The position numbers and the translations under genes were made by a program. The notes beneath the pieces are model-generated. The model searched no databases. It saw only the letters and a program-made list of their open reading frames with translations, and was not told where the DNA came from. From positions 1 to 64,000 of the forward strand of contig JACQUX010000017.1 of the NCBI GenBank assembly GCA_016210045.1: a stretch of DNA of 64,000 bases, written 5' to 3'. This document shows positions 42,176 through 51,169 of this stretch, one piece after another (the first letter of the stretch is position 1; the number at the start of each line of letters is the position of its first letter). The DNA comes from Deltaproteobacteria bacterium. Its GTDB lineage: Bacteria; UBA10199; GCA-002796325; JACPFF01.

Positions 42176-42970
42176 GTGACAGAGAAAAAAATCGAACAGT
42201 TGTTGCGCCGTGGCATGCAAGCGGTCGGGCAAGTCGTGGAAAAAGCGATCGGCAAGGCCGCGGCCGCTAAGCAGACGGTCGTGAGTAATACCGTTGGGGC
42301 CGGCATGCCGTTGACGATCGAATCCCAACTGCCGGTGCCGAAAGTGCGCGAAGTGCTGCGGTTGGCGGCGGAGCGTGTTGTGCATTCCATCATCCCGGCC
42401 TTGAGCGAACGACGAGTGCTGGAGTTGGCGGACGGCGTCGGCCAGCATGCCGGCACGTTGCGTGACCATGGGGCGCGCTTAGTGGTGGCGACGGAAATCG
42501 GCGCAGCCAATTCGGTCGTCACGACCGATGCGGTGAGTCGCCAATATTTGGTGCGTGCCTGGGTACACCGCTTGCCGTTTCGTGATGGGGCCTTCGATTT
42601 TGCGATCGCGAATCTCTTGACCCCGTATCAAGGGGATTTTCTGCGCGCGTTGAAGGAGATCGGGCGGGTGGTCACCGCCGGTGGGACGGTGGTGCTCGCC
42701 GATTTTCACCCGTTCGGGGCCTTTGCCCGGCGTGGCGCGGCGCGGGTGCGGCCGAGCGAATCGACGTTTCGCGGCGTCGCGGATTACTACAAAGCGGCGC
42801 GGCTGGCCGGTGTGCGCGTCACGGATGTCCGCGAGGCCTTTCTGGATGAAGGGCTGCGCAGCGCGTTTGTCACCGTGGAAGAAAAACAAGCGTATCGAGC
42901 GCTGCGCGATATGCCGTTGGTCCTCTGTTTAGTCGCGAAGAAGGGCGGAAGCGGGGAGGTGGCGGTATGA
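42176..42970 (+). CDS. SAM-dependent methyltransferase (class I)
   Basis: 264-aa Rossmann-fold methyltransferase starting at GTG 42176. Motif I is somewhat degenerate (VLELADGVGQHAGTL). VVATEIG follows as the acidic strand-2 position, then FDFAIANLLTPYQGDFLRAL and GGTVVLADFHPF match later motifs. The arrangement is like BioC/UbiE-type enzymes, but the substrate is unclear. The first 45 residues form a helical extension. The stop overlaps the next gene's start as ATGA. Confidence 0.82.
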   Translation: MTEKKIEQLLRRGMQAVGQVVEKAIGKAAAAKQTVVSNTVGAGMPLTIESQLPVPKVREVLRLAAERVVHSIIPALSERRVLELADGVGQHAGTLRDHGARLVVATEIGAANSVVTTDAVSRQYLVRAWVHRLPFRDGAFDFAIANLLTPYQGDFLRALKEIGRVVTAGGTVVLADFHPFGAFARRGAARVRPSESTFRGVADYYKAARLAGVRVTDVREAFLDEGLRSAFVTVEEKQAYRALRDMPLVLCLVAKKGGSGEVAV

Positions 42971-43440
42971 GGGGGGCCGCGACACGCAATCCCGACGCAC
43001 GCTTGGAAGAGCTGTTGATCGATCTGCCGACACCGTCTCGAACGACCGGCCCGGTGGAGGCCGTGCGTCAGGTCGGCGACTTGTGTTGGGTCACGGGCGC
43101 GTTGCCGTGGAATGAAGGCAAAATCATGTTCCGCGGTCGTGTTGGTCTCGAAGTGACGATTGATAACGGTCAGCGCGCGTCACGGGCCGCGCTGTTGCAA
43201 GTGTTCGCGTTGTTGAAGGAGTCACTTGGTGAGTTAAAGCGTGTCAAGCAGTGCGTCAAATTGTCGGGGTTTATTGCGGCCGGTCCCGATTTTCAGGACC
43301 ATTCTCGAGTGCTTGAAACGACCAGCCAGTTGCTGTTCGACGTGTTCGGCGTTGCCGGCCGCCACGCGCGGGAAGCCATCGGCGTGAGTTCGTTGCCGCA
43401 TCAGGCGTGTGTGATGTTGGAATTGCTCGTGCGCGTATAG
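42967..43440 (+). CDS. RidA-like protein, divergent subfamily
   Basis: 157-aa member of the YjgF/RidA fold in the longer YjgH/'AtuC-like' subgroup. Recognisable parts are EAVRQVGDLCWVTGALPWNE, NGQRASRAALLQVFALLKES, VKQCVKLSGFIAAGPDFQDH and the C-terminal GVSSLPHQACVMLELLVRV. The canonical substrate-binding Arg of RidA proper is not obvious, so deaminase activity should not be assumed. The ATG overlaps the methyltransferase stop by 4 bases, so the two are coupled. The typical ridA is at 17106. Confidence 0.87.
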   Translation: MRGAATRNPDARLEELLIDLPTPSRTTGPVEAVRQVGDLCWVTGALPWNEGKIMFRGRVGLEVTIDNGQRASRAALLQVFALLKESLGELKRVKQCVKLSGFIAAGPDFQDHSRVLETTSQLLFDVFGVAGRHAREAIGVSSLPHQACVMLELLVRV

Positions 43441-43453
43441 CCCTGCTATCCGC

Positions 43454-43843
43454 TTATCCCCGCAACATATGTTCGATCTTGCGCACTAAATGGCGGACGT
43501 GGAACGGCTTGGCGACGTAATCGTCGGCGCCGTGCGTGAGGCCGTCGATCCGATCCATCTGGGTGTCTTTCGCCGACAAAATCAAAATCCGGATCTGTTG
43601 GAGCGCTGGGTTCCCTTTAATGTAATTGCAAACTTCAATGCCGGAAACTTTCGGCATCATGATGTCGAGAATGACGAGGTGTGGCGGTTCGCGCGCAATC
43701 TGGTCGTAGGCCTCGGCGGCACTGAACGCACTGGCGAGGCGATATTGTGGCTCCGGAAGCATCTTGCCGAGCAGTTTGTGCAACTGCGGGTCGTCGTCCA
43801 CGATGAGGATTTGCCATGTCATGGGCACAGCGGATGACGCCAT
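43454..43843 (-). CDS. Single-domain response regulator (CheY-like receiver)
   Basis: 129-aa receiver domain without an output domain; ATG 43822 is an alternative start. Conserved residues are the acidic pocket in LIVDDDP, the phospho-acceptor Asp in LVILDIMMPKVSG, Ser in LILSAKD and Lys in YVAKPFHVRHL. It probably acts by protein-protein contact in a phosphorelay, but no histidine kinase is encoded nearby. It converges with the RidA-like gene and is divergent from the porin. Confidence 0.93.
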   Translation of the reverse strand: MASSAVPMTWQILIVDDDPQLHKLLGKMLPEPQYRLASAFSAAEAYDQIAREPPHLVILDIMMPKVSGIEVCNYIKGNPALQQIRILILSAKDTQMDRIDGLTHGADDYVAKPFHVRHLVRKIEHMLRG

Positions 43844-43988
43844 GAATTGAGCGCAGAAATCAAGATCAAAATCGGCGGAAAATTACATTTGCGCTGCTGA
43901 GGAGAATCATTTATATTCCGCCGCGAATTTTTGTGAGACCTCAGCAATCACTCGATGGGGGAGTTTGCGGTACAGAAAAGTTCGAGGC

Positions 43989-44017
43989 TTGACATTTTTT
44001 AGGCGGGCGCATACCTA
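43989..44017 (+). promoter_or_regulatory. Sigma70-type promoter for the porin gene
   Basis: TTGACA at 43989-43994 is a perfect -35, followed after a 17-base spacer by TACCTA (44012-44017) as -10. Transcription would start near 44024, giving a 5' leader of about 170 bases before the porin ATG, long enough for post-transcriptional control. The 145 bases upstream (43844-43988) hold no gene. Confidence 0.72.
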
Positions 44018-44194
44018 CGCGTCCGCATTCGGTCGCAGGGGGAGTTGTCTCAACATTCATTTGGATTACGTCGTGGGAGTCCGGTCCGGGAAGGGGGTGT
44101 GACTGCGAAGAGACCAATCCACGCGTTACTGTAGTTCATGTGTAGCAGCGGTGATGCACAATTGATTATGGAATTCGAACAAGGAGAAGCGATT

Positions 44195-45376
44195 ATGAAG
44201 AAGTTATTTTTGACGGCCATCGCGGCCGGTGTCGTAGGCGTGGCGGCCAGTGCGTTTGCCGTCGACGGCGATTTTGAAATGAGTGGGCATGTGAACGCAG
44301 GTGTCGGGTATCAGAAGTTCAGCAGCAGCGCGGATGCCGCTGTGGCCGGTGCCGCTGGCGCGAATACGTTTAACGGTGGTGCAGTGCAACGTGGTTCGAT
44401 CGGTGATTTGACCGGTAATAACGGTGGCGCGGCAGGACAGAACGAGTTCATTTTCTTCGTCGATGAAGCCGAATTGGATGCGACGAAATCGTTTGGCGAG
44501 AATATCAAAGTACGGGCGGATTTCGCATTCGGTCGAGTCGCCTCCGGTTCTGCAGCTGCGTTTGCCCTCGAGCAGGCCTATGCGACGATCAACATCCCGG
44601 TCGGCAATGGGATGGAATTCTTGCTCGGTCGGTTCGATGCCCCAATCGGGTTCGAGTCGGTGGAGCGGGGTGAGAATACCCTCTTCTCTCACGGCGCGGT
44701 CTTCACCTATCTGCGCCCGACCAGCTTCACGGGTATGAAGTTCTATTATCCGTTCAGCGATATGGTCGACTTGCATGTCTATATCGTCAACAACCTGCGT
44801 GACACCTTGACCGGTGTGGCGTTCGGCGATTCCGTGTTGCCTTCCTTCGGGACCCGAGTTGGTCTCAAGTGGGGCGATGAAGGCAAGAAGAGCACGATCG
44901 GGTTGAGCTTGGCGTCGGGTCCGGAAGCGACCGATGGCAGCAAGATGGGTGACTGGTCGCATGTGGCCGACCTCGATTGGAATGTCTGGATCGGCGAGAG
45001 CTTCGCGATCGGTGGGGAAGGGATCTTCCGTATCGATAACGGCGCGACCGGCGCGACCGATGCGCGGTATTTTGGCGGTCAGTTGAACCTGCACTATGCC
45101 TTCACCGATACCTGGGATGGCACGCTCCGTTTCGGCTATGTCCAGAGCCGCGCGGCCGATGCCGATACCCTGACCGGTGCAGCCGCCAGCTTGTTGGATG
45201 GCGCGAGTGCCGGCAAGGTCACTGGCATGGAAGCCACGTTCGGTGTGCAATACCACATCGACGACAACGCCAAGATCCAGTGGGAAGGGCGTTATGACCT
45301 CGTGAAGAACGCAGCCACGGCGGCGGGCAACGGCCACGTCTACGGCGGTGCGGTGAACTTCGCATACAACTTCTAA
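44195..45376 (+). CDS. Outer-membrane porin-like beta-barrel
   Basis: 393-aa exported barrel protein. The signal peptide begins MKKLFLTAIAAGVV with cleavage expected after AFA, and the protein ends in YNF with the C-terminal Phe typical of outer-membrane barrels. The body alternates polar and aromatic residues in many strands (VRADFAFGRVA, AYATINIPVGNGMEFLLGRF, GLKWGDEGKKSTIGLSLASG). It is similar in style to DcaP/phosphate-selective-type or other 'outer membrane beta-barrel' porins, but the substrate is unknown. AAGGAG lies eight bases before the ATG. Strong promoter, long leader and strong terminator suggest an abundant, separately transcribed protein. Confidence 0.88.
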   Translation: MKKLFLTAIAAGVVGVAASAFAVDGDFEMSGHVNAGVGYQKFSSSADAAVAGAAGANTFNGGAVQRGSIGDLTGNNGGAAGQNEFIFFVDEAELDATKSFGENIKVRADFAFGRVASGSAAAFALEQAYATINIPVGNGMEFLLGRFDAPIGFESVERGENTLFSHGAVFTYLRPTSFTGMKFYYPFSDMVDLHVYIVNNLRDTLTGVAFGDSVLPSFGTRVGLKWGDEGKKSTIGLSLASGPEATDGSKMGDWSHVADLDWNVWIGESFAIGGEGIFRIDNGATGATDARYFGGQLNLHYAFTDTWDGTLRFGYVQSRAADADTLTGAAASLLDGASAGKVTGMEATFGVQYHIDDNAKIQWEGRYDLVKNAATAAGNGHVYGGAVNFAYNF

Positions 45377-45404
45377 GGTTGTGTGATCGGAATCTGAGTC
45401 TGCA

Positions 45405-45440
45405 AAACCCCCGGTTGGGATTCCCAACCGGGGGTTTGCT
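45405..45440 (+). terminator. Strong intrinsic terminator after the porin
   Basis: An inverted repeat of 15 bp (AACCCCCGGTTGGG paired with CCCAACCGGGGGTT) with a 3-base loop is followed by GCTTTTA. It begins 29 bases after the porin stop. The flanking A and T runs make it partly bidirectional. Confidence 0.93.
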
Positions 45441-45473
45441 TTTATGCCGCTTCCCATGGTAGGCGCTGCACGC

Positions 45474-47747
45474 ATGTCCTCCATTTGGATCTCGCTGGGG
45501 CCGATTCTGTTTATCAACCTCTTTACCGTCGTGACGTGTCTGGTGTTTCGGCGCAAGCGGGCGCAGACGCCGGTGCCGCCGGACTTGGCCGGGCGCAATG
45601 GGTCGAAGCTGCTGGGGCCATTCTTCCGTGAATATTGGTATTGGCTGACGGAGCCGGTCGTGCGGTTGCTGGTGCAACTGCGTTTCAGTCCGAATATCAT
45701 TACGTTCATCGGTTTTTGTTTCAGCGTGTTTACCGCGTATCTCTATTCCATTGGGGCCTTTGGTTATGCCGGCTGGATCCTGATTATCGGTTCGACATTT
45801 GACATGTTCGATGGACGCGTCGCGCGGTTGACGGGCCAGACGAGCCGAGCGGGGGCCTTTTACGATTCTGTCCTTGATCGCTTCAGCGAGGGGATCGCGT
45901 TCTTGGGGCTAGCCCTGTATTTTCGCTCCAGCTGGGTCTTGTCGGTGGTGATCATCGGTTTGGTTGGTGGCATGCTCGTCAGTTATACGCGAGCACGCGG
46001 GGAGGGCGTCGGGATCGTTTGCAAAAAGGGTCCGATGCAGCGGCCGGAGCGGATTGCCTATCTTGGTTTCACTTCCGTGCTGCAGCCCGTGCTCGACGTT
46101 GAATTGCATCAGTGGTTTGCCAATCCGCCGCCGTTTCTGGTCATTATTGCCGTCGTGATGATTGCCGTCTTGACGGTTTACACGGCGCTGTATCGCACCA
46201 TCTTCATCATGAATGCGCTCGATTCGGCGGATCGGGTGCGAGGCGGGGAAGCGACGATTCCGCAGTTACTGAGTAAACTGACGACGCGCGGGGGTTGGGA
46301 GCAAGTGCTGCAACGCGCGCGTTATGGCTACGACCGCGGCCAGGCGCGCGCGTTGTGCACGGTGGCGTTTGTCAGCGACGGGGCCCATGTTGATGTGGTG
46401 CGGGAACTGTGTGCGCGCGGCGATCTTCCGCATATTCAGCGGCACATCATTGAACCGGGTTTCGTGACCGATGCGACGGCGGTCTTCCCGTCGGTCGCGG
46501 GTCCGGCCAGTGTGCCGTTAGTGACCGGCTGTTTCCCCGGGACGTGCAATATTCCGGCGGCGCGCTGGTTTGATCGGACCGTGCCGGCGGAACGGCGCTT
46601 CACGCTCAAGCGATTTCGGGACTACTCTCGGTTAGGGGCATATGCGATCGATTTTGACCTGTCAAAACAGGTGCAAACAGCCTTCGAATACTCGCGGCAG
46701 GCCGTGAGCTTGCTCGGGATCATCAATCGCGGGGCCGGTTTCCGCAGCGATGGTGCGATGACGCGCGCGCAGTTGGAACAACATCCGTTCGAGGTCGGGG
46801 AATTAGAGGCTACCGAACGCGCGGTCTTCGCGTGGTTTGCCGCGTGTCTGCGGCGACAGCCGGATCTGATTTTTTATCATTTTGTCTCGATCAGTCGCTT
46901 GGCGGAGGCTTACGGAATCGATCATCCGGAGGTGCGGAAGGCATATCAGCGGTTCGATAAGACGATCGGCGATGCGGTGGAATTATTGAAGACACACGGG
47001 CTGTGGGATCATACCGTGTTGGCGTGGGTCAGCGGCCATGCGTTGGCGCCACGGCATACGGAGGGAGAAGTCGGCAAGGTGTTGGCGCGGCGATTTGCGC
47101 GGACGGTTTCGACGGTGCGCAGTTATCGGCAGTGGTTGGAGGCCGATGCGTTGGAGCTGCATTCGGGGAATGCGATGGCGCATCTCTATTTGCGGCGGGA
47201 TCGGGCGTGGAGTGCGCCGCGCAGTCTGAACGAATGCGAACAGGATGGCTTAGTGGCGGCGTTGTTCGAGGATCCCGCCGTGGATCTCGTAATGGGTCGC
47301 GTGGCGGACGGCGGTGTGGCGGTTGTGAGTCGTCGCGGGCGCGCGGAATTGCGGGAGCAAGGAGAGGTCAATTATGTCGTGGGGCCGAGCGGCGATCCGT
47401 TCGGCTATGGCGCGTTGCCGTCTCGATTCTCGATGCGCGAGGCGTTGACGTTGACCAGCGACAGCGCGTATCCGGATGGTATTGTGCAGGCGTTACAGCT
47501 GTTCCGTGCGCCGCGGACCGGGGATCTCGTGATCAGCGCGACGCCGGGGTATGGCCTCGACCCCGATGTCGGTCCGACGGCCGCGACGCGGGGTTCGTTG
47601 CATCGCAACCATATGCTGGTGCCGTGCGCGATGAGCATTCCGATGGAGGTCGCCGGACCGATGCGGACCGTGGATCTGTTGCCAACCTTATTGCGACAAG
47701 TGGGGATTGAGCCGACCAGTCCGCTGGACGGTGTGGCGGTGGCGTAG
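45474..47747 (+). CDS. CDP-alcohol phosphatidyltransferase fused to an alkaline-phosphatase-superfamily domain
   Basis: 757-aa bifunctional-looking membrane protein. Residues about 60-245 are a CDP-alcohol phosphotransferase with the complete signature D110-x2-D113-G-x2-A-R-x8-G-x3-D131-x3-D135 and several membrane helices. From about residue 295 the protein resembles type I phosphodiesterases/nucleotide pyrophosphatases: FVSDGAH (Asp302), VFPSVAGPASVPLVTGCFPG, and a late VSGHALAPRHTE. In that last motif the usual metal-binding Asp of SDHG is Gly521, so the second domain may be altered or inactive. It probably makes a phospholipid headgroup such as an inositol or polyol phosphate. ATG 45474 is preferred, because ATG 45444 lies directly behind the terminator. 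phhA follows 21 bases later. Confidence 0.83.
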   Translation: MSSIWISLGPILFINLFTVVTCLVFRRKRAQTPVPPDLAGRNGSKLLGPFFREYWYWLTEPVVRLLVQLRFSPNIITFIGFCFSVFTAYLYSIGAFGYAGWILIIGSTFDMFDGRVARLTGQTSRAGAFYDSVLDRFSEGIAFLGLALYFRSSWVLSVVIIGLVGGMLVSYTRARGEGVGIVCKKGPMQRPERIAYLGFTSVLQPVLDVELHQWFANPPPFLVIIAVVMIAVLTVYTALYRTIFIMNALDSADRVRGGEATIPQLLSKLTTRGGWEQVLQRARYGYDRGQARALCTVAFVSDGAHVDVVRELCARGDLPHIQRHIIEPGFVTDATAVFPSVAGPASVPLVTGCFPGTCNIPAARWFDRTVPAERRFTLKRFRDYSRLGAYAIDFDLSKQVQTAFEYSRQAVSLLGIINRGAGFRSDGAMTRAQLEQHPFEVGELEATERAVFAWFAACLRRQPDLIFYHFVSISRLAEAYGIDHPEVRKAYQRFDKTIGDAVELLKTHGLWDHTVLAWVSGHALAPRHTEGEVGKVLARRFARTVSTVRSYRQWLEADALELHSGNAMAHLYLRRDRAWSAPRSLNECEQDGLVAALFEDPAVDLVMGRVADGGVAVVSRRGRAELREQGEVNYVVGPSGDPFGYGALPSRFSMREALTLTSDSAYPDGIVQALQLFRAPRTGDLVISATPGYGLDPDVGPTAATRGSLHRNHMLVPCAMSIPMEVAGPMRTVDLLPTLLRQVGIEPTSPLDGVAVA

Positions 47748-47768
47748 CACGTTCGAACGGGAGAGGGT

Positions 47769-48629
47769 ATGGAAACGGAACGGCACACCGTCACGCTCGA
47801 TCAAGATCATCCGGGCTTTCGCGATCCGCAGTATCGAGCGCGGCGGGATGAAGTGGCACAGTTGGCGCAGCAGTATCGATCGGGGGCGCCGATTCCGGTC
47901 GTTGCGTATACGGAGGCCGAGCATGCGGTGTGGCAGGCGATTTGGCAGCAGCTGCGGCCGGCCCATCAGCAGTTCGCGTGCCGCCAATATCTCGACGCCT
48001 TCGATCGGATGGGTTTCACGCTGGACCGCATCCCACAAATGCAGGAGGTGACGACTCGGCTCACCGCGTTGACCGGTTTTCGGATGGAGCCGGTGCATGG
48101 ATTAGTGACCTCGCGTGATTTCCTCGCGACGATGGCGCAAGGCATTTTTTTGAGCACGCAATATATCCGCCATCCCGCCACGCCGCTGTATACGCCGGAA
48201 CCGGATTGGAATCATGAAGCCACGGGGCATGCGGTGGGGTTAGGGATTCCGGACATTGCGGAGTTGTCGCGGTTATTCGGGCAAGCGGCTCGCCAAGCGC
48301 GCAACGATCTGGAGATCACGGAATTGGGACGCATGTTTTGGTTTACGATCGAGTTCGGTGTGGTGCGAGAAGACGGTCTCGTGAAGGCGTATGGCGCGGG
48401 TTTGTTGTCGTCCTTCGGCGAGCTGCAGCAGATCAATCGCACCGGTGGCGTGAATGCCAAACGAGGACACGGCGCGCTGCTTGTGCCGCTTGATATGGAC
48501 GCGATCCGTCGCCAGGCCTACGACGTGACGCAATATCAACCGATCTTGTTTTGTGCCGATTCGTTCGCCGAGATGACGACAACAATTCGCGAATATCTGA
48601 CGGCGTGGATTGCCGCGCGCCGACCTTAG
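47769..48629 (+). CDS. phhA: Phenylalanine 4-monooxygenase
   Basis: Non-haem iron, pterin-dependent hydroxylase converting phenylalanine to tyrosine; 286 aa, the length of bacterial PhhA. The iron ligands are visible as His149 and His154 in HEATGH (HELLGH in many homologues) and Glu195 in WFTIEFGVV. Other family blocks are QYIRHPATPLYTPEPDWNHE and GLLSSFGELQQ. GGGAGAGGGT precedes the ATG. It lies 21 bases behind the lipid-synthase fusion and converges on tamA with a 2-base gap between stops. Confidence 0.95.
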   Translation: METERHTVTLDQDHPGFRDPQYRARRDEVAQLAQQYRSGAPIPVVAYTEAEHAVWQAIWQQLRPAHQQFACRQYLDAFDRMGFTLDRIPQMQEVTTRLTALTGFRMEPVHGLVTSRDFLATMAQGIFLSTQYIRHPATPLYTPEPDWNHEATGHAVGLGIPDIAELSRLFGQAARQARNDLEITELGRMFWFTIEFGVVREDGLVKAYGAGLLSSFGELQQINRTGGVNAKRGHGALLVPLDMDAIRRQAYDVTQYQPILFCADSFAEMTTTIREYLTAWIAARRP

Positions 48630-48631
48630 TT

Positions 48632-51169
48632 CTAGAACAAGTGTCCAAAGGTAAAGTGAAAGCGACCGCTGGATTCGCCGGGTTGCGGGTCGAGTTTGAC
48701 GGCGTATTCCGCGCGAAGTGGGCCGACGGGGGTCGCATAGCGTAAGCCCACGCCGACGGCGTTGCGAACGGTGGTGCGGTTGATTTCACTGAACGTGTTG
48801 GTGAGGCTGCCGATATCGAAGAACGTGGCGGCGCGGAAATTGTCGAACAGCGGGACGGAGAGTTCTGCGTTGTAGACCCATTGCACGTTGGCGCCGAGCG
48901 GATCGCCGGCGGCATTAAGCGGGCCGACGCGATCTTCGGCGAATCCGCGGATGGTGTCGTCGCCGCCGAGAAACAGGCGTTCGGTGATCGGGATATTGGC
49001 CGGGCCGATCGGTTGGATGCCGCCGACGCGGCCGCTTTGACTCAGCATGATCCCGTGCCACAGATTGAGATAGTGATTCAATCCGCCGCGGAGCCGCACG
49101 AAATCGGCGCGTGAGCCGCGCAGTTCGTTGTACAAATCCGCCTCGCCGTAACAATAGAAACCGCGCGTCGGATTGGCGAAATTGTCTCGGGTGTCGAATG
49201 TCATGCCGGCGGTGAGTTGCGAGATCGTCGTGTTGCGGCGACCTTCCAGATCGGCTTGGGTAGGATCGCCGCCTAACAGGCGATTGCGGGCAAGTTTGTA
49301 GCGGAGTACGAATCCGGTGCGGTGGTATTGACGATAGAGGCCCACAGCGCCGCCGGCTTGGACGACGTCGAACGCGATATCTTGATTCCGATCGATCCAT
49401 GCGCTGGTGGTGAGCAACAAATCCGTGCCGAGCAGCCGCGGATCGATCCACGCCAGTTCGGCGCGGGCGCGGCGATTGCCGCCGAGTAACGAGAGTTGGG
49501 TGCGCTTTGCCCAACCAAACGAGTTGAGGTTGGTGAATTGCAGGGCGCCGGAGAAGCCGGTATCGGTGGCGTAGCCGAGATCGACGTCGACCATGAACGG
49601 TTTTTCTTCTTCGATCCGGATTTGCAGATCGACCGCATCGCGTTGTGCTTCCAAGCCGTGGCGTTCGAACGCGACGTTGCGAAACGCGCCGAGACGGCGC
49701 AAGTTCAATTGGCTCTCGAGAATCTTGCGGTCGCTGTACAGGTCGCCTTCTTTGATCGTCAATGCTTGTCGGATCGCGCGTTGGCTGGTGATGAAATCCC
49801 CGCTGATCGTGATGGCGCCGATATGGACGGGCATGCGTTCGTCGATGTGATAGTCAATATGAAGTTGTTCCGTGTTCCGGTCGAGCGTGACGACTTGTTC
49901 GACATGGGCGTGCGGATAGCCGTGGTCGTCAAAAAAAAGTGCGACGGACTGTGCGTCTTCCGCGAGCCGGCTGCGATCGGCGGGACGCGTGGGTCGCAGC
50001 TGCAAGCGTTCCAACAGCGCGTCGTGAGCCGCGTGGAAATTTCCGGTGAACGTCACGCGGCCGATCGTGTAGCGCGGACCTTCGGCGACCGGGATGTCGA
50101 TATGAAACGAACGGTCGGCGTTGCGCAGCCGGATCTGTGGTTCGCCGAGTGTGGTATCGAGAAATCCCTCTCGATGGTAATAATCTTCAATCGCCGCGAG
50201 GTCTTCCCGCAGTAGTTCGCGATTGAGGGCGCCACGACTGAAAATAGAGAGCGGCTGGTTGAGCATTTGTTCGCGCAACGTGCCGCTGCCGCGCGCGTTG
50301 TTGCCGGCGAAGTCGATCCCCCAGATGGTGCGGCGCGGACCTTCGACGATATGAAACGTGACGCGTTCGTGGGTGGGATCGATCGCAGCGCGTTCCGCAC
50401 GGATCATGACATCGGCGAATCCCCGTTCGACGTAACGGCGGGTGAGCGCGGCCACGCTCTGTTCGACTTCGAACGGGTCGAGACGGCCTTCGGTGAAGAA
50501 GGTCACGGTGCTCCGGAGCATGCTATCGGGCAGATGCGCGTTGCCGACAAAATTGACTGCGAGATGGGGGCCTTCGGTTACGCGCATCGTGACGTCCATG
50601 CGGCGCTGTTGTTGGTTGGGGGCGAGCTGCGTGACGCGCACACGCGCCTTTGGGTAGCCGCGGCGCTGATAGAGCCGCGCGAGACGACGCACGCCTTCTT
50701 TCATGCGGCGCGGAGAATAGTAGTCCCAAACAGAAAAGACGCTGTGGATCCTCCCGGCGGGGAGCAAGGTGTTGCCGTCGAGTTGGATGTTCCCCCACCG
50801 CAGCCCGTGGCCGCGGGCGATGGTAAACGTCACCACGACGCCTTGCGTGTACGGACGCCATTTGGTGCTACTAGTGATGGTGGTACCGAAATAGCCTTCG
50901 CGTTCGTAATATTCCTTGATCCGTGTGATTTGTTCGTCGAGCGTGGTTGGGTCGAATGGATCGCCGGGGCGGAGCGCAATATGACGGCGGATTTGGCGGT
51001 CAAGAAACGGAAACGTGCCGCTCAGCGCGATTTCTTCGATCAGCGCGCCCCCGCCGAAGGCGGGTCCGCCTTCGGCGGAGGCGGGGATGGAAGGGGCATC
51101 TGCGGCCGGTCCCGCATGTCCGGTCAACGCGATCAAAAGTAAGGCGAGGCAGAGCCAGACACGTTGCAT
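48632..51169 (-). CDS. tamA: TamA/BamA-type outer-membrane assembly protein
   Basis: Omp85-superfamily barrel of 845 aa. The signal peptide starts MQRVWLCLALLLIAL (cleavage after GHA). It is followed by about five POTRA domains (for example EEIALSGTFPFLDRQIRRHI, VNFVGNAHLPDSMLRS, TIGRVTFTGNFHAAHDALLE), then a 16-strand-type barrel with LGGDDTIRGFAEDRVGPLN (the conserved RGF lid-loop motif) and a C-terminal HFTFGHLF ending in Phe. The number of POTRAs is closer to BamA than to E. coli TamA (three), but its pairing with tamB, which stops directly before this ATG (TAA-ATG, no gap), favours a TAM role. Confidence 0.9.
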   Translation of the reverse strand: MQRVWLCLALLLIALTGHAGPAADAPSIPASAEGGPAFGGGALIEEIALSGTFPFLDRQIRRHIALRPGDPFDPTTLDEQITRIKEYYEREGYFGTTITSSTKWRPYTQGVVVTFTIARGHGLRWGNIQLDGNTLLPAGRIHSVFSVWDYYSPRRMKEGVRRLARLYQRRGYPKARVRVTQLAPNQQQRRMDVTMRVTEGPHLAVNFVGNAHLPDSMLRSTVTFFTEGRLDPFEVEQSVAALTRRYVERGFADVMIRAERAAIDPTHERVTFHIVEGPRRTIWGIDFAGNNARGSGTLREQMLNQPLSIFSRGALNRELLREDLAAIEDYYHREGFLDTTLGEPQIRLRNADRSFHIDIPVAEGPRYTIGRVTFTGNFHAAHDALLERLQLRPTRPADRSRLAEDAQSVALFFDDHGYPHAHVEQVVTLDRNTEQLHIDYHIDERMPVHIGAITISGDFITSQRAIRQALTIKEGDLYSDRKILESQLNLRRLGAFRNVAFERHGLEAQRDAVDLQIRIEEEKPFMVDVDLGYATDTGFSGALQFTNLNSFGWAKRTQLSLLGGNRRARAELAWIDPRLLGTDLLLTTSAWIDRNQDIAFDVVQAGGAVGLYRQYHRTGFVLRYKLARNRLLGGDPTQADLEGRRNTTISQLTAGMTFDTRDNFANPTRGFYCYGEADLYNELRGSRADFVRLRGGLNHYLNLWHGIMLSQSGRVGGIQPIGPANIPITERLFLGGDDTIRGFAEDRVGPLNAAGDPLGANVQWVYNAELSVPLFDNFRAATFFDIGSLTNTFSEINRTTVRNAVGVGLRYATPVGPLRAEYAVKLDPQPGESSGRFHFTFGHLF

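Noticed and set aside
44204-45709. Minus-strand open frame of 501 codons opposite the porin
   Set aside because: It spans the porin, its terminator and the next gene's start, has no ribosome site and no family features. The porin is well supported.
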